Assembly: GCF_900110465.1 (NCBI RefSeq)
Contig: NZ_FODV01000002.1
Location: forward strand, 186,001-250,000
DNA from: Halogranum amylolyticum
GTDB lineage: Archaea > Halobacteriota > Halobacteria > Halobacteriales > Haloferacaceae
Direction: 5' to 3'
DNA length: 64,000 nucleotides
Shown: in pieces, positions 32,905 to 41,577 of the stretch
How positions within the stretch are numbered: position 1 is the stretch's first letter
Layout of the letters: every line of letters starts with the position of its first letter
Notes under the pieces: model-generated
Told to the model about the DNA's origin: nothing
The model's database searches: none
The model's input: only the letters and a program-made list of their open reading frames with translations
Made by a program: the position numbers and the translations under genes

Positions 32905-34014
32905 GTGACCACGCTGGTCGTCTGTGTCGACCGCTCGAACGACATCAGTCAGAAGACCGGCCTCGAACTGCCCGTCTCGGGGTGGGAGGCGGTCCACGCG
33001 CTGGTGACGGACGTCGGGCTGGCAGATCCGGAGGATTCGAGCGTCAACTGTCTGCTCGAGTCGCTCCGCGTCGCACGCGACCTCCGGGACGAACAGGAGG
33101 ACGCCGTCGTCGCCGTCGTCGGCGGCGTCGGTGACTCGCTCGTCGGCACGGACCGATCGGTCGCCGGCCAGCTAGACCAGCTCGTCGAGACGTACGACCC
33201 CGACTCGGCGATCGTCGTCATCGACAGCGCACAGGACGAACGGGTGGTCCCCATCGTGGAGAGTCGACTCACCGTTGATTCGGTCGACCGCGTCGTCGTC
33301 CGGCAGGCACACGACATCGAGTCGACCTACTACCTGCTGAAGCAGTTTCTCGGCGACGAGGAGCTCCGCTCGACCGTGCTGGTCCCGCTCGGTATCGGTC
33401 TCTTACTCCTGCCGCTGCTCCTCCTGCAGTTCGGCCCGGAGGTCGCGCTCGCGGCGCTCGCGTCGTTGCTCGGGGCCGTCCTCCTCTACAAGGGGCTGGC
33501 GATCGACGACCGGCTCGCGACGGCCGTCGAACGCGGTCGGGACGCGCTCTACTCGGGACAGGTGTCGATCGTCACCTACGTTGTCGCGGCGGGGCTGGCG
33601 CTCGTCGGCGTGTTCCTCGGCGCGCTCGCCGCCCAGGGGGTGGGGACCGACGCCGAGTACGTTCAGGTGCTCCTGTTCGCTTACCGGAGCGTCCCGTGGT
33701 TGGCGCTCGCCGCCCTCACCGCGAGCACGGGGCGACTGCTCGACGAGTTCATCCAGTCGGACGGGGCCGGAGCACCCTACCTCAACCTCCCGTTCGGCGT
33801 CGTCGCGGTCGGACTAGTCGTCCGCGGGTTCTCGGGGTATTTCCTCGAACAGGAGTCGGTCTTGGCACATCTCCGACTTCCGAACGGACTCGTCCTCACG
33901 CCGACCGAACGGCTCGCCGTCTTCGTCGTCTCCGGCCTCGTCGTCAGTCTGATCGGCGTCAGCGTCACCGCACGGATGAGCGACGAGACGCTCGACGACG
34001 TCGTCGACCAGTGA
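32905..34014 (+). CDS. DUF373 family membrane protein
   Basis: 369 residues from GTG 32905. The N-terminal soluble domain (1-150) starts with the family hallmark TTLVVCVDRSND and contains VVGGVGDSLVGTDRSVAGQLD. The C-terminal half has about six membrane helices (155-365). An archaeal family of unknown function found next to proteolysis or redox genes; here it follows the S49 protease by 43 bases, with its own TATA-like tttttacac 20-30 bases upstream. Confidence 0.9.
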   Translation: MTTLVVCVDRSNDISQKTGLELPVSGWEAVHALVTDVGLADPEDSSVNCLLESLRVARDLRDEQEDAVVAVVGGVGDSLVGTDRSVAGQLDQLVETYDPDSAIVVIDSAQDERVVPIVESRLTVDSVDRVVVRQAHDIESTYYLLKQFLGDEELRSTVLVPLGIGLLLLPLLLLQFGPEVALAALASLLGAVLLYKGLAIDDRLATAVERGRDALYSGQVSIVTYVVAAGLALVGVFLGALAAQGVGTDAEYVQVLLFAYRSVPWLALAALTASTGRLLDEFIQSDGAGAPYLNLPFGVVAVGLVVRGFSGYFLEQESVLAHLRLPNGLVLTPTERLAVFVVSGLVVSLIGVSVTARMSDETLDDVVDQ

Positions 34015-34068
34015 GCGGCCGACTGTGTACCCGCGCGGCTTTTGCCGGTCGGTGACCTCTGTTAACAC

Positions 34069-34536
34069 GTGAAGTCGGAGACGGTGTACCGGGAGGTCCA
34101 ACGGTTCCGCCAGCCGTCGCTCTGGCTTCTCGTCGTCGCTACGGCGTCCGTCTTTCTCGCGTTCGGCGTGAGCGAGGCACAGACGCTCGCCGCACGACTA
34201 CTCTGTGTCGCCGTCGCAGTCGTGCTCGTCGTCGGTTTCGGAGCGACGCGGTTGACGACCGAAGTGACCGACGAGGAAGTGACCGTCAGTTTCCCCCCGT
34301 TCACGCACCGGAAGCGGATCTCTCTCGACGAGATCCGACACGTCGAACGTCACGTCTACCGTCCGGCGACGCCGCTCGGTCACTGGGGAGTCCACGTCGG
34401 ACTCGGTTCTCCCCGGTCGTACAACGTCAGCGGCGAGGAAGGTGTCGAACTCGTCTACGGTGAGAACCGACGGCTCGTCGTCGGGTCGAGACGGCCGGAG
34501 GAACTCGTCGACGCCGTCCGTCGGCTGCAGCGATGA
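34069..34536 (+). CDS. Membrane protein with PH-like C-terminal domain
   Basis: 155 residues from GTG 34069. Two membrane helices at about 17-35 and 40-58, then a beta-rich domain (TTEVTDEEVTVSFPPFTHRKRISLDEIRHVERHVYRPATPLGHWGVHVGLGSPRSYNVSGEEGVELVYGE pattern) like bacterial PH domains, ending RRPEELVDAVRRL, which is usual in that fold. Function unknown. Last gene of a plus-strand run that starts at 30870. Confidence 0.75.
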   Translation: MKSETVYREVQRFRQPSLWLLVVATASVFLAFGVSEAQTLAARLLCVAVAVVLVVGFGATRLTTEVTDEEVTVSFPPFTHRKRISLDEIRHVERHVYRPATPLGHWGVHVGLGSPRSYNVSGEEGVELVYGENRRLVVGSRRPEELVDAVRRLQR

Positions 34537-34574
34537 CGTCGGTGACGCCGTCGATGTGTCGTCGGCGACGCGGT

Positions 34575-34760
34575 TCAGCGAACCGCGCGGTACTCGCCGT
34601 GTTTGATGCCGACGACGAGCGCGAGCACGCCGAACAGCGCGATGCCGACGCTGACGCCGATGCTTATGCCCGATGGCATCGGGCTGGTGACGGTTCCGCC
34701 GATGATGACGAGCAGTGGGACGGTGAACAGGAGGACCGTCTTCGGGAGATCGAACTCCAT
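34575..34760 (-). CDS. Small two-helix membrane protein (DUF7333-like)
   Basis: 61 residues from ATG 34758-34760. MEFDLPKTVLLF opens the protein; helices at about 7-24 and 33-52, then the short polar tail KHGEYRAVR. This start and tail match a small haloarchaeal family. The long upstream extension of this frame is a shadow of the neighbouring membrane protein gene. Function unknown. Confidence 0.75.
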   Translation of the reverse strand: MEFDLPKTVLLFTVPLLVIIGGTVTSPMPSGISIGVSVGIALFGVLALVVGIKHGEYRAVR

Positions 34761-34819
34761 GTGTGAGACGGGGGACCGAACGGGAGTAAGCGTTACGCAG
34801 GCGGAACCCGTCGCTCCCG

Positions 34820-35560
34820 TCAGAGCCGGCCGGTTCGGGGCCGGACGACGTCTGCGAGCGTAACGACGACGCCGAACAGCCACCCCAGCGGGACGGCGAG
34901 CCCGAACCACATCGCGACGTAGGCGACACCCCGGAGGTCGAACCGCTGGCGGAGCAGGACGTCGAGCCCACCGACGGAGAACACGGTGTCGAGGAGCCGG
35001 ACGGCCAGCGACTGACTGATCGGGAAGACCACGCTCGCTATCGACGGGGCGTAGAGTGCGGCGACCACCGGGGGGAGAAACAGTGCGGTCATCGCCGTCG
35101 GATCCGCGAAGAACACGCTCGTGGCTCGACCGCCGACCCGGCCGAAGACGACGGCGAGTGCGGCCGCCACCGTGGCGACGACGCTCGCGGCGAGTACCGC
35201 GAGAAAGCCGCTCTGTGAGAACCGCAGATGGGCGACAGCGGTGAGTCCGCCCCAGACGACGAGCGAGAGGAGACCGACGCCGAGGACGCCGAGACGGGTA
35301 CCGGCGCTGTCGAGGCGGCGCGCGTGGAACCGTATCAGCATCCCGGCGAGGAGGAGCGGATAGCCGAAGACGACGAGCGGGAGGCCGACCGTCGCCCAGC
35401 CGACGTAGCCCGTCTTTTCCATCGTCGTCTCGGGGTGCCACTTCCCCAGCACGCGACTCGGATCGAGCTGTCTGGGAAAGAGTAGCTCCATCCACGTCGC
35501 GTGGAGACGTGCGAGATCGATCCGGATCGCACCGAGGATGCCCGGCCGTGTCGACTCCAT
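34820..35560 (-). CDS. Polytopic membrane protein, hypothetical
   Basis: 246 residues. After an amphipathic N-terminal region (1-45) that may lie on the membrane (IDLARLHATWMELLFPRQLDPSRVLGKWHP), five hydrophobic helices at about 55-75, 88-108, 118-140, 155-175 and 215-240. No transporter motif recognised. Same strand as the DUF7333-like gene, 59 bases upstream of it, so likely one transcript. Confidence 0.7.
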   Translation of the reverse strand: MESTRPGILGAIRIDLARLHATWMELLFPRQLDPSRVLGKWHPETTMEKTGYVGWATVGLPLVVFGYPLLLAGMLIRFHARRLDSAGTRLGVLGVGLLSLVVWGGLTAVAHLRFSQSGFLAVLAASVVATVAAALAVVFGRVGGRATSVFFADPTAMTALFLPPVVAALYAPSIASVVFPISQSLAVRLLDTVFSVGGLDVLLRQRFDLRGVAYVAMWFGLAVPLGWLFGVVVTLADVVRPRTGRL

Positions 35561-35643
35561 CGACCAGGAGTGTCTGGTCGGACAACGTAAATGTATGTTT
35601 TTCCGAAACGAACGAGCGAGGCCGTTCTCGCCGGAGCGTCGCG

Positions 35644-36474
35644 CTACCAGGGAGCGAAGTCGGGGTCGACGCGACGGTCGGTCTCGTCCATCCCGTCGAT
35701 CTTCTCGACGTCTTCGTCGTCGAGGTCGACCGCGAGCGACTCCCAGTTGTTGCGGATGTGGTCCTCGCTTGTCGCCTTCGGGATGGCCGTGACGCCCTTC
35801 TCACGGAGCCACGCCAGACTCACCTGTGCGGCGCTGGCGTCGTGTTTGTCGGCGACGTCCTGGATCGTCTCGTTCTCGAAGATCTCGCCGCGGGCGAGCG
35901 GCGAGTACGCGACGACCTCGATGTCGAGCTCGTCGGCCTTCGAGCGGATCTCCTCCTGCGGAAGCAGCGGGTGGAGTTCGACCTGGTTGGCGAAAATCGG
36001 TTCCTCGGAGACGTCGACGGCCTCTTCCATGTGTTCGGGCTGGAAGTTGCTGACGCCGATCCGGTCGACGAGCCCCTCGTCGACGAGTTCGTTGAACGCG
36101 CCGAGCGTCTCCTCGGGGTCGTACGTCCGCGATGGCCAGTGAACGTACAGCAGATCGACCGAGTCGACGCCGAGTTTGTCGAGACTCTCCTTCGTCGTCT
36201 CGACGACGCCGTCGTGGTCGAGATGGTCGATCCAGACCTTCGTCGCGAGGAAGATCTCCTCTCGGTCGACGTCGGCGGCGGCGATCCCCTCGCCGACCTG
36301 CTCCTCGTTGCCGTACGCCTGCGCGGTGTCGATGTGACGGTAGCCCATCTCCAGTGCTTGCTGTACGGACTCCGCACACTGGCCGTCCTCGGTGTTCTCC
36401 CACGTCCCGAGGCCGAGCATCGGCATCCCGTTCGCGCGCTCGACGGTGTCGGCCGAGAGTTCTTGTTGCGACAT
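35644..36474 (-). CDS. Aldo/keto reductase
   Basis: 276 residues from MSQQELSAD; 38 further codons upstream lie in the promoter. (beta/alpha)8 NADPH-dependent reductase with the full catalytic set: GYRHIDTAQAYGNE (Asp49, Tyr54), ATKVW (Lys79) and YVHWP (His112). The NADPH site is IPKATSEDHIRNN near the C-terminus. Reduces aldehydes or ketoacids such as 2,5-diketo-gluconate or methylglyoxal in related proteins; the substrate here is unknown. Confidence 0.93.
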   Translation of the reverse strand: MSQQELSADTVERANGMPMLGLGTWENTEDGQCAESVQQALEMGYRHIDTAQAYGNEEQVGEGIAAADVDREEIFLATKVWIDHLDHDGVVETTKESLDKLGVDSVDLLYVHWPSRTYDPEETLGAFNELVDEGLVDRIGVSNFQPEHMEEAVDVSEEPIFANQVELHPLLPQEEIRSKADELDIEVVAYSPLARGEIFENETIQDVADKHDASAAQVSLAWLREKGVTAIPKATSEDHIRNNWESLAVDLDDEDVEKIDGMDETDRRVDPDFAPW

Positions 36475-36819
36475 ACACGACAGGAGGAGCGTAAGCCGAA
36501 AAGGGGTTGCGACCGGGTAGTATCCTGCCGGTTCCGGCGTGGTACCACGAAACAGGCCCGCCGAATAAACCAAAAACTGCGATATCAAATGAGTCCGACC
36601 CTCCCCCGGAGGGGTGGTGGCACTAGACGCTCCAGAGGATCGTTCTCCTCGACGCCGTTAGAAGCAGAAACTACTGTTGACGGCTGGAACAGTCGACGAC
36701 TCGACCCCGGAGACGAGAACGTCGGGAACCGACACGACGAGCGGGATCACTGTCTCACCGGGTCGGTCGGAAAAAGTAGCGCGGCGGCGGCCGTCGGTCG
36801 CGACCCCGAGAGTCGAGGG
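36475..36819. other. Intergenic region upstream of aldo/keto reductase
   Basis: 345 bases without a gene. On the minus strand GTTTTTGGTTTATTCGG (about 36562-36578) is a TATA-like element for the reductase, giving a leader of about 65 bases. The remainder to 36819 shows no reading frame with coding character and no repeat. Confidence 0.5.
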
Positions 36820-37293
36820 TTACGCCGACTGGACGGCCTCGACCAGTTCCACGTAGTCCGGTTCGTTCTCCGGGCTGTCGGCGACCCACTCGTAGCTGAC
36901 GGTGCCGTCGTCGTCGAGGATGTAGACGGCGCGGTTGGCGACGCCGTACAGTCCGAGATCCGCGATGTCGGTCTTCAGCTCGTACGCCTGGATGGTCTCG
37001 CGGCTCATGTCGCTGACGAGCGGGAACGAGAGGTCGTGCTCGTCGCGGAACGCGTTGAGACTGAACGGCGAGTCGGCGCTCACCCCGTACACCGACGCAC
37101 CGGCGTCTTCGAAGTCGTCGAGATGATCCTCGAGGGCGACCATCTCGTTCGAACACGGCGGCGTGAACGCACCGGGGAAGAACGCCAAGACGACCGGCCC
37201 GTCACCGGTGTGCTCCGAGAGGGTGAACTCCTCGACGTCTCCGTTTGCGACCTTGTTCGTGAAGTCAGGTGCGCTGTCGCCTGTCGCTGGCAT
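36820..37293 (-). CDS. Peroxiredoxin (AhpE/Prx-Q-like, thiol peroxidase)
   Basis: 157 residues, thioredoxin fold. The peroxidatic motif FFPGAFTPPCSNE contains Thr44 and Cys47, with the conserved Arg in GVANRAVYIL. No second conserved Cys is seen, so it is probably a one-Cys enzyme that needs an external thiol. Removes hydrogen and organic peroxides in the cytoplasm. TATA element CTCTTTTACAC (minus) lies about 27 bases upstream of the ATG: leaderless. Confidence 0.92.
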   Translation of the reverse strand: MPATGDSAPDFTNKVANGDVEEFTLSEHTGDGPVVLAFFPGAFTPPCSNEMVALEDHLDDFEDAGASVYGVSADSPFSLNAFRDEHDLSFPLVSDMSRETIQAYELKTDIADLGLYGVANRAVYILDDDGTVSYEWVADSPENEPDYVELVEAVQSA

Positions 37294-37458
37294 ACCTCCG
37301 TGTTGGTGTCGAAGCCGTGTAAAAGAGTGGTTGACAGATGGGTTCTCCGAAGGCGTGGGCCTTTTATTGCTGAACGAGTCCCGAGAGATTCATCTGTTCT
37401 CCGCCTCGGGAATCGCCTGCGAGGTGACCTTTTTGTCTCGCGCGTCCCGAGAGACGGT

Positions 37459-37782
37459 ATGACCGAGATCGACGTCGACAGCCTGCTGCCGAACGCGCGC
37501 GTGAAGCAATCCGTACTGGACGGCGACATCACGCAACTCACTCGTGGTGCGAGCAACCGCTACGCCGAGGAGGGAGACACGTTCACCATCGAGGAGGAGA
37601 CGTTCGAGGTCGTGAGCGTCGAACGGCGGACACTCGGCGAGTTCACCGACGAGGACGCACGGAGAGAGGGTTCGGAGTCGCTGGCGGCGTACAAAGATCG
37701 GATGGAGCGCGTCCACCGAGGCGACTTCGAGTGGGACGACAGCGACGAGGTTCTGACGTACCGGTTCGAGCGACAGCGCTGA
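37459..37782 (+). CDS. ASCH domain protein
   Basis: 107 residues from ATG 37459, leaderless behind ccttttttgtc-like TATA (about 37427-37435). The frame is open 650 codons upstream but only as the shadow of other genes. RVKQSVLDGDITQLTRGASNRYAEEGDTFTIEEETFEVVSVERRTLGEFTDEDARREG has the ASCH beta-barrel pattern with the K/R-x-GxKxxT-like start and the ExxG-type turns. A PUA-like fold thought to bind RNA or RNA-linked ligands. Confidence 0.85.
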   Translation: MTEIDVDSLLPNARVKQSVLDGDITQLTRGASNRYAEEGDTFTIEEETFEVVSVERRTLGEFTDEDARREGSESLAAYKDRMERVHRGDFEWDDSDEVLTYRFERQR

Positions 37783-38308
37783 ATCGGCACTGTCGGCACG
37801 GGGACGGGGACGCTCGGCCCCGTGTCTCGTCCGTGGCAGTCGAATCACATCGGAGAGCTACGCGTCGAGCGACTCCGACCGCGGGAGTGTCGTCGCGTCG
37901 ACGTTCGTTTCACGCTCCTCGGCTGCACCGTCACCTTCGACTGTCGACCTCGACTCGCCGCTCGAGTTGCCGTGTTCGGGGTTCCGACGTCGTCCCGTCC
38001 ACTCGAACCCGTGGTGAGACGGCCGGCTACCGATCCGACTGTGAGATGCGCGCTACTACGGAGAACCCTCTGTGTGTGGGTATCGTCCGCAGGCAACGTG
38101 CCGATTCGCGACTACGAAGCCGGAAGGTAGTGAGAGTTTCCAGACTCGGTCCTCTAACTGCCGTTTGATATTGCACTATTAGATTTATCACGCGTCAGAT
38201 GTGCCGTTCGACCCCACGCACGTCGCTCCAGCGATACGAAAGGTGTGACACCGAGAGCCGACATCCGACTAGCTAGTGGTATAAGGTAACACAGCTCGTA
38301 CTCCCAGT
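37783..38308. other. Gene-free region
   Basis: 526 bases. Right after the ASCH gene there is a stem CACGGGG (37797-37803) / CCCCGTG (37818-37824) that could assist termination. Short frames on both strands (for example 37822-38130 plus) are Arg-rich and not protein-like. From 38160 the sequence turns AT-rich, and ggtataaggtaac (about 38278-38290) is the TATA element for the gene at 38309. Otherwise nothing recognised. Confidence 0.55.
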
Positions 38309-38512
38309 ATGCCGATCTCCGGTTACGACCCCGACGACCTCGAACAGACGCTCGCTGAACGGCTCGCCGAACACGGTCACGAGGAGTTTCTGACCGACGC
38401 CGAGCAGAAGCGAGTGAAGGCGGGAGAGAGTCTCGTCGACGTACTCGACGGTGACGACATCGAACGACTCCTCGCCCTCGAAGACCGAGAGTCGACACAG
38501 TCGACGGACTGA
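38309..38512 (+). CDS. Small conserved haloarchaeal protein
   Basis: 67 residues, acidic, mostly helical: MPISGYDPDDLEQTLAERLAEHGHEEFLTDAEQKRVKAGESLVDVLDGDDIERLLALED pattern with no Cys and no membrane helix. TATA element 20-30 bases upstream fits a leaderless start at 38309. Function unknown. It is followed 60 bases later by a small zinc-ribbon gene. Confidence 0.65.
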   Translation: MPISGYDPDDLEQTLAERLAEHGHEEFLTDAEQKRVKAGESLVDVLDGDDIERLLALEDRESTQSTD

Positions 38513-38572
38513 AAGAGCTCGCCCACAGCCTTCACCGAACGTTTGTAAACACCACCCAAAACGAGGAGCAAC

Positions 38573-38770
38573 ATGGAAACCCTGACTCCCGAGAACACGA
38601 ACGCGCTGGCACATCGCATCGCTGGTGACTCGCTCACCTACGACTGTCCGAACTGCGAGTACGGTGAAGTACTCGTCACTGCACTCATCGAACAACCCGA
38701 GGCGGGATGTCTCGACTGCGGGACGCAGTATCGGTTGACGGTCGAACCGGTAGGCGACGACGACGCTTGA
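38573..38770 (+). CDS. Small zinc-ribbon protein
   Basis: 65 residues. Two knuckles, CPNCEYGE (Cys25 and Cys28) and CLDCG (Cys46 and Cys49), build a four-Cys zinc site; the N-terminus is helical (TPENTNALAHRIAGDS). gtttgtaaac (38541-38550) is a TATA-like element and gaggag (38563-38568) a possible ribosome binding site only 4 bases before ATG. Function unknown. Confidence 0.75.
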   Translation: METLTPENTNALAHRIAGDSLTYDCPNCEYGEVLVTALIEQPEAGCLDCGTQYRLTVEPVGDDDA

Positions 38771-38864
38771 CCGGCGTCGCGGCTTCCCGTCGACTCGTTC
38801 GGACGTCGGCGAGTCGGACGGGTCAGCCAGGACGGAAAACGTGATGACGGCGTTCGACGACGGA

Positions 38865-40235
38865 TCAGAGACTGTCGAGTGCGCCGGCAGCGTCGAGCAC
38901 ACCCGCACCGACGTCGGTACTTCCCTGTCCGTTCGCACCGGTCGCACCCTGCTGGATCGCCCGTTCGACCTGTTTGACGGTCGTGTCGGGAGCCGCCTCA
39001 CGAACGAGCGCAGCGACGCCAGTCACCTGCGGTGCCGCCATCGACGTCCCCGCGAAGTAGGCGTACGCATCTCCTTCGTAGAGTTCGGGTGGCACCGAGG
39101 AGAGAACGAGGTTGGTCGGAAACGGCCACGCGGGGTCGCCGTCGCCGTCGGCGTCCGTGTCGAGCGTCTTCTCTAGCGTCTCGTAGCCGCCACCCGGCGC
39201 GCCCACGGCGATCTCGTTCGTGCCGTAGTTCGAGTAGAAGACGAGTTCGTCGTTCGGGCCGGTCGCGCTGACGCTCATCGCCCCGCTGACGCTGTTCGGC
39301 GTCGTGAACGTCCCGCCGTGTTGTAGATCGGCACTGGCGTTGCCGGCGCTGACGACGACGACGCTGCCACGGTTGTTGGCGTCGCCGATGACCGTCCGGT
39401 AGGCGACGCGGTACCCCTCGCTGTTGTTCTGTGGGGGTTGCGGTGGCGTTCCGATGCTCATGTTCATCGCGTCGACGCCGATGCTCGCGGCGTAGTCGAT
39501 GGCGGCGAGGATGTCGGCGGTCGTCGTCACCATCCCGAACACCTCCTCGCCGTCCGCGTTCTCGTACGTCGCGTAGTAGAACACGCGCAGGCCGACGAGT
39601 TCGGCGTCGGGGGCGGTGCCGGCGATGCCGGTCGTCCCGTCGTTGCTTCCCGCGGCGATCCCGGAGACGTGCGAGCCGTGGCCGCTCACGTCGTCGACGA
39701 CGTGCCGAGTCGCCCGCTCGCCGCTCGGGAGGACCACCTCGTCCTCGCCGTCGAGCACTTCCCCCCCACGGAACAGGCGACTGGCAGCCAGATTCAGGTT
39801 CGGTTCGAGATCGGGATGGTCGACGTCGACGCCGGTGTCGATGACCGCGATAGACGACCCCGCTCCGGTCGCCGTCTCGTGTGCCTCGGGAACGCTCGTC
39901 GTCTGTTTGTCCCACTGGAGGTCGTACAGTTCTTCGTCGGTCGTCTCGGCGGCCGCCTGTTGCACCGGGCCGTCGAGTACGAGTCTCAGGTCCGGTACTG
40001 CCGCCTTCACGCCGTCGACGTCGGCGACGCCCTCGTCACCCTCGACGACGACGACCCGACCGCCGGCGAGTTCGGTGACGACGTCGTAACCCGCACGCTC
40101 GATCTTCTGTGCGACGTTGCTTTCACCGGTGACGACGAACCGATCTCCCGGCGCTGCGGAGACAGTCCCGACGACCGAGAGCGACAGTCCGGCGCCGGCG
40201 ACACCCTTTACGAAGTTTCGTCTGTTGAGGTTCAT
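38865..40235 (-). CDS. Tat-exported subtilisin-like serine protease (S8, halolysin type)
   Basis: 456 residues from MNLNRRNFVKG. Twin-arginine signal (RRNFVKG, hydrophobic 12-27, SAAP cleavage), a propeptide inhibitor I9-like domain (about 30-100), then the catalytic domain: Asp133 in AVIDTGVD, His186 in GHGSHV, oxyanion Asn in VVSAGNA, Ser398 in GTSMAAP. No C-terminal extension of the kind seen in some halolysins. Secreted folded through Tat, it digests proteins outside the cell. Confidence 0.93.
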   Translation of the reverse strand: MNLNRRNFVKGVAGAGLSLSVVGTVSAAPGDRFVVTGESNVAQKIERAGYDVVTELAGGRVVVVEGDEGVADVDGVKAAVPDLRLVLDGPVQQAAAETTDEELYDLQWDKQTTSVPEAHETATGAGSSIAVIDTGVDVDHPDLEPNLNLAASRLFRGGEVLDGEDEVVLPSGERATRHVVDDVSGHGSHVSGIAAGSNDGTTGIAGTAPDAELVGLRVFYYATYENADGEEVFGMVTTTADILAAIDYAASIGVDAMNMSIGTPPQPPQNNSEGYRVAYRTVIGDANNRGSVVVVSAGNASADLQHGGTFTTPNSVSGAMSVSATGPNDELVFYSNYGTNEIAVGAPGGGYETLEKTLDTDADGDGDPAWPFPTNLVLSSVPPELYEGDAYAYFAGTSMAAPQVTGVAALVREAAPDTTVKQVERAIQQGATGANGQGSTDVGAGVLDAAGALDSL

Positions 40236-40713
40236 GTGGAATCGGTGCTCACGTTCGATGTGAGCAAGTACCACAAGACAACTGTCTCACAGATAAAAGA
40301 GTTACTATTAGCAACGTCGAAGGAAGAACAATATCTGTGAGCGATGAGTGAAGTCACATCGATCGCTAGTTGAAGAACGAAATCGCCGAAAACAGAACTC
40401 GGAACGAGGAGTTTGCTGCATCGAGACAGCGAAGGGAGTCGATGGCCAAACAGACAACAGACAGACAACGGATTCGAGCGCAATCGTCGTATGACGACGC
40501 CACCCTTCCTCGTGATACATCTCGCTCTCGCGAGTCTCTGCTTTTTGACGGGGTTCGAGGCCGTCACCAGAACGCTCCGCGTTCTGGTTGGCTCGCGAGA
40601 CGCGAAGCGTCTCGTGACCGCCGAAGACGGGCGATGTCGTTCGAGACGGCGGAGCCGTCTCGTGATCCCAGAAACGCCACGCGTTTCTGGGGACCCCCGT
40701 TGAAAAAGGTCGG
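40236..40713. other. Gene-free region with AT-rich promoter and palindrome cluster
   Basis: 478 bases without a credible gene. The first 100 bases are AT-rich and hold the promoter of the subtilase (minus strand). 40566-40691 is the palindrome cluster described separately. Translations of this part on the minus strand give peptides such as PRNAWRFWDHETAPPS that arise from the palindromes and not from a protein family. Confidence 0.6.
40566..40691. repeat. Second cluster of palindromes with 3-nt spacers
   Basis: Four perfect inverted repeats, each with a 3-base spacer: 40566-40588 (arm ACCAGAACGC, spacer TCC), 40596-40614 (arm CGAGACGC, spacer GAA), 40642-40662 (arm CGAGACGGC, spacer GGA) and 40667-40691 (arm CCCAGAAACGC, spacer CAC). 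The outer two are of the CCAGAA family and the inner two of the CGAGAC family. Same design as the cluster in the TnpB remnant 38 kb away, but no transposase gene is left here. Confidence 0.75.
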
Positions 40714-41577
40714 TTAGTAGAACTCGCGGACGAGGTCCATCGCGTCCTCGGGTGCGCCGTCCGGGATCTCCGACATGTTCTCCGTGACACCGTGCTGCTG
40801 TTCGTAGGACACGGAGTCCTCTTCCTGGTAGATGACGCCCATGTACTCCTTCGAGGAGTCGAGGATCTTGTCCTTGGCGGCGTCGAAGTCCGAGGAGTCG
40901 TGGTCCGTCTCCTGCAGGTCGACGAGCGAGTCGCGGAAGTAGTCGTAAGTGTCGACGTCGTTGAACGTCACACACGGACTGAACGTGTTGACGAAGCCGA
41001 ACCCGTCGTGCTCGATGGCCTTCTGGATGATCTCCTGGTGACGCAGGGCGTCCGAGGAGAACGACTGAGCGATGAACGTCGCGCCGGCGGCGAGCGCGAG
41101 CGCCATCGGGTTGACCGGCGGCTGTTTCGGGCCTTCCGGCGTCGTCGACGTCTGGAAGTCCTCGCGCGAGGTCGGCGAGGCCTGCCCCTTCGTGAGGCCG
41201 TAGATGCGGTTGTCCATGACGACGTAGGTCATGTCGACGTTGCGGCGGACCGCGTGGACGAAGTGTCCGGCACCGATGGAGTAGCCGTCACCGTCGCCGC
41301 CCGCGACCATCACTTCGAGGTCGGGGTTGGCGAGTTTGACGCCCGTGCCGACCGGGAGCGCACGTCCGTGGACGCCGTGAAGCGCGTAGGAGTGCATGTA
41401 GGTCCCGATCTTGCCGGAACAGCCGATCCCCGCCACGACGAACGTGTTGTCGGGGTCGTTGCCGGTCTCGGCCAGCGCCTTCATCATCCCGTTCATCGTG
41501 CCGAAGTCCCCACATCCGGGGCACCACGTCGGCTGCTTGTCCGATTTGAAATCGGTGAATCTGACTTCCGAGCTCAT
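40714..41577 (-). CDS. korB: 2-oxoacid:ferredoxin oxidoreductase beta subunit (2-oxoglutarate type)
   Basis: 287 residues. Thiamine diphosphate-binding subunit: WCPGCGDFG (18-26), then GGDGDGYSIGAGHFVHAVRRNVDMTYVVMDN holding the GDG...NN cofactor motif. Size fits KorB rather than the longer PorB. With KorA it oxidises 2-oxoglutarate (or a related 2-oxoacid) to the acyl-CoA, passing electrons to ferredoxin in the haloarchaeal citric acid cycle. It overlaps korA by 4 bases (ATGA). The exact substrate is inferred from size and family. Confidence 0.9.
   Translation of the reverse strand: MSSEVRFTDFKSDKQPTWCPGCGDFGTMNGMMKALAETGNDPDNTFVVAGIGCSGKIGTYMHSYALHGVHGRALPVGTGVKLANPDLEVMVAGGDGDGYSIGAGHFVHAVRRNVDMTYVVMDNRIYGLTKGQASPTSREDFQTSTTPEGPKQPPVNPMALALAAGATFIAQSFSSDALRHQEIIQKAIEHDGFGFVNTFSPCVTFNDVDTYDYFRDSLVDLQETDHDSSDFDAAKDKILDSSKEYMGVIYQEEDSVSYEQQHGVTENMSEIPDGAPEDAMDLVREFY

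Noticed and set aside
37822..38130. 102-codon frame in the gap after the ASCH gene
   Set aside because: Arg-rich, no motif, no TATA element at the right distance, and an equally long antisense frame exists.
40308..40790. 160-codon minus-strand frame over the palindrome cluster
   Set aside because: Its peptide is generated by the palindromes and runs into korB in another frame; no family resemblance.
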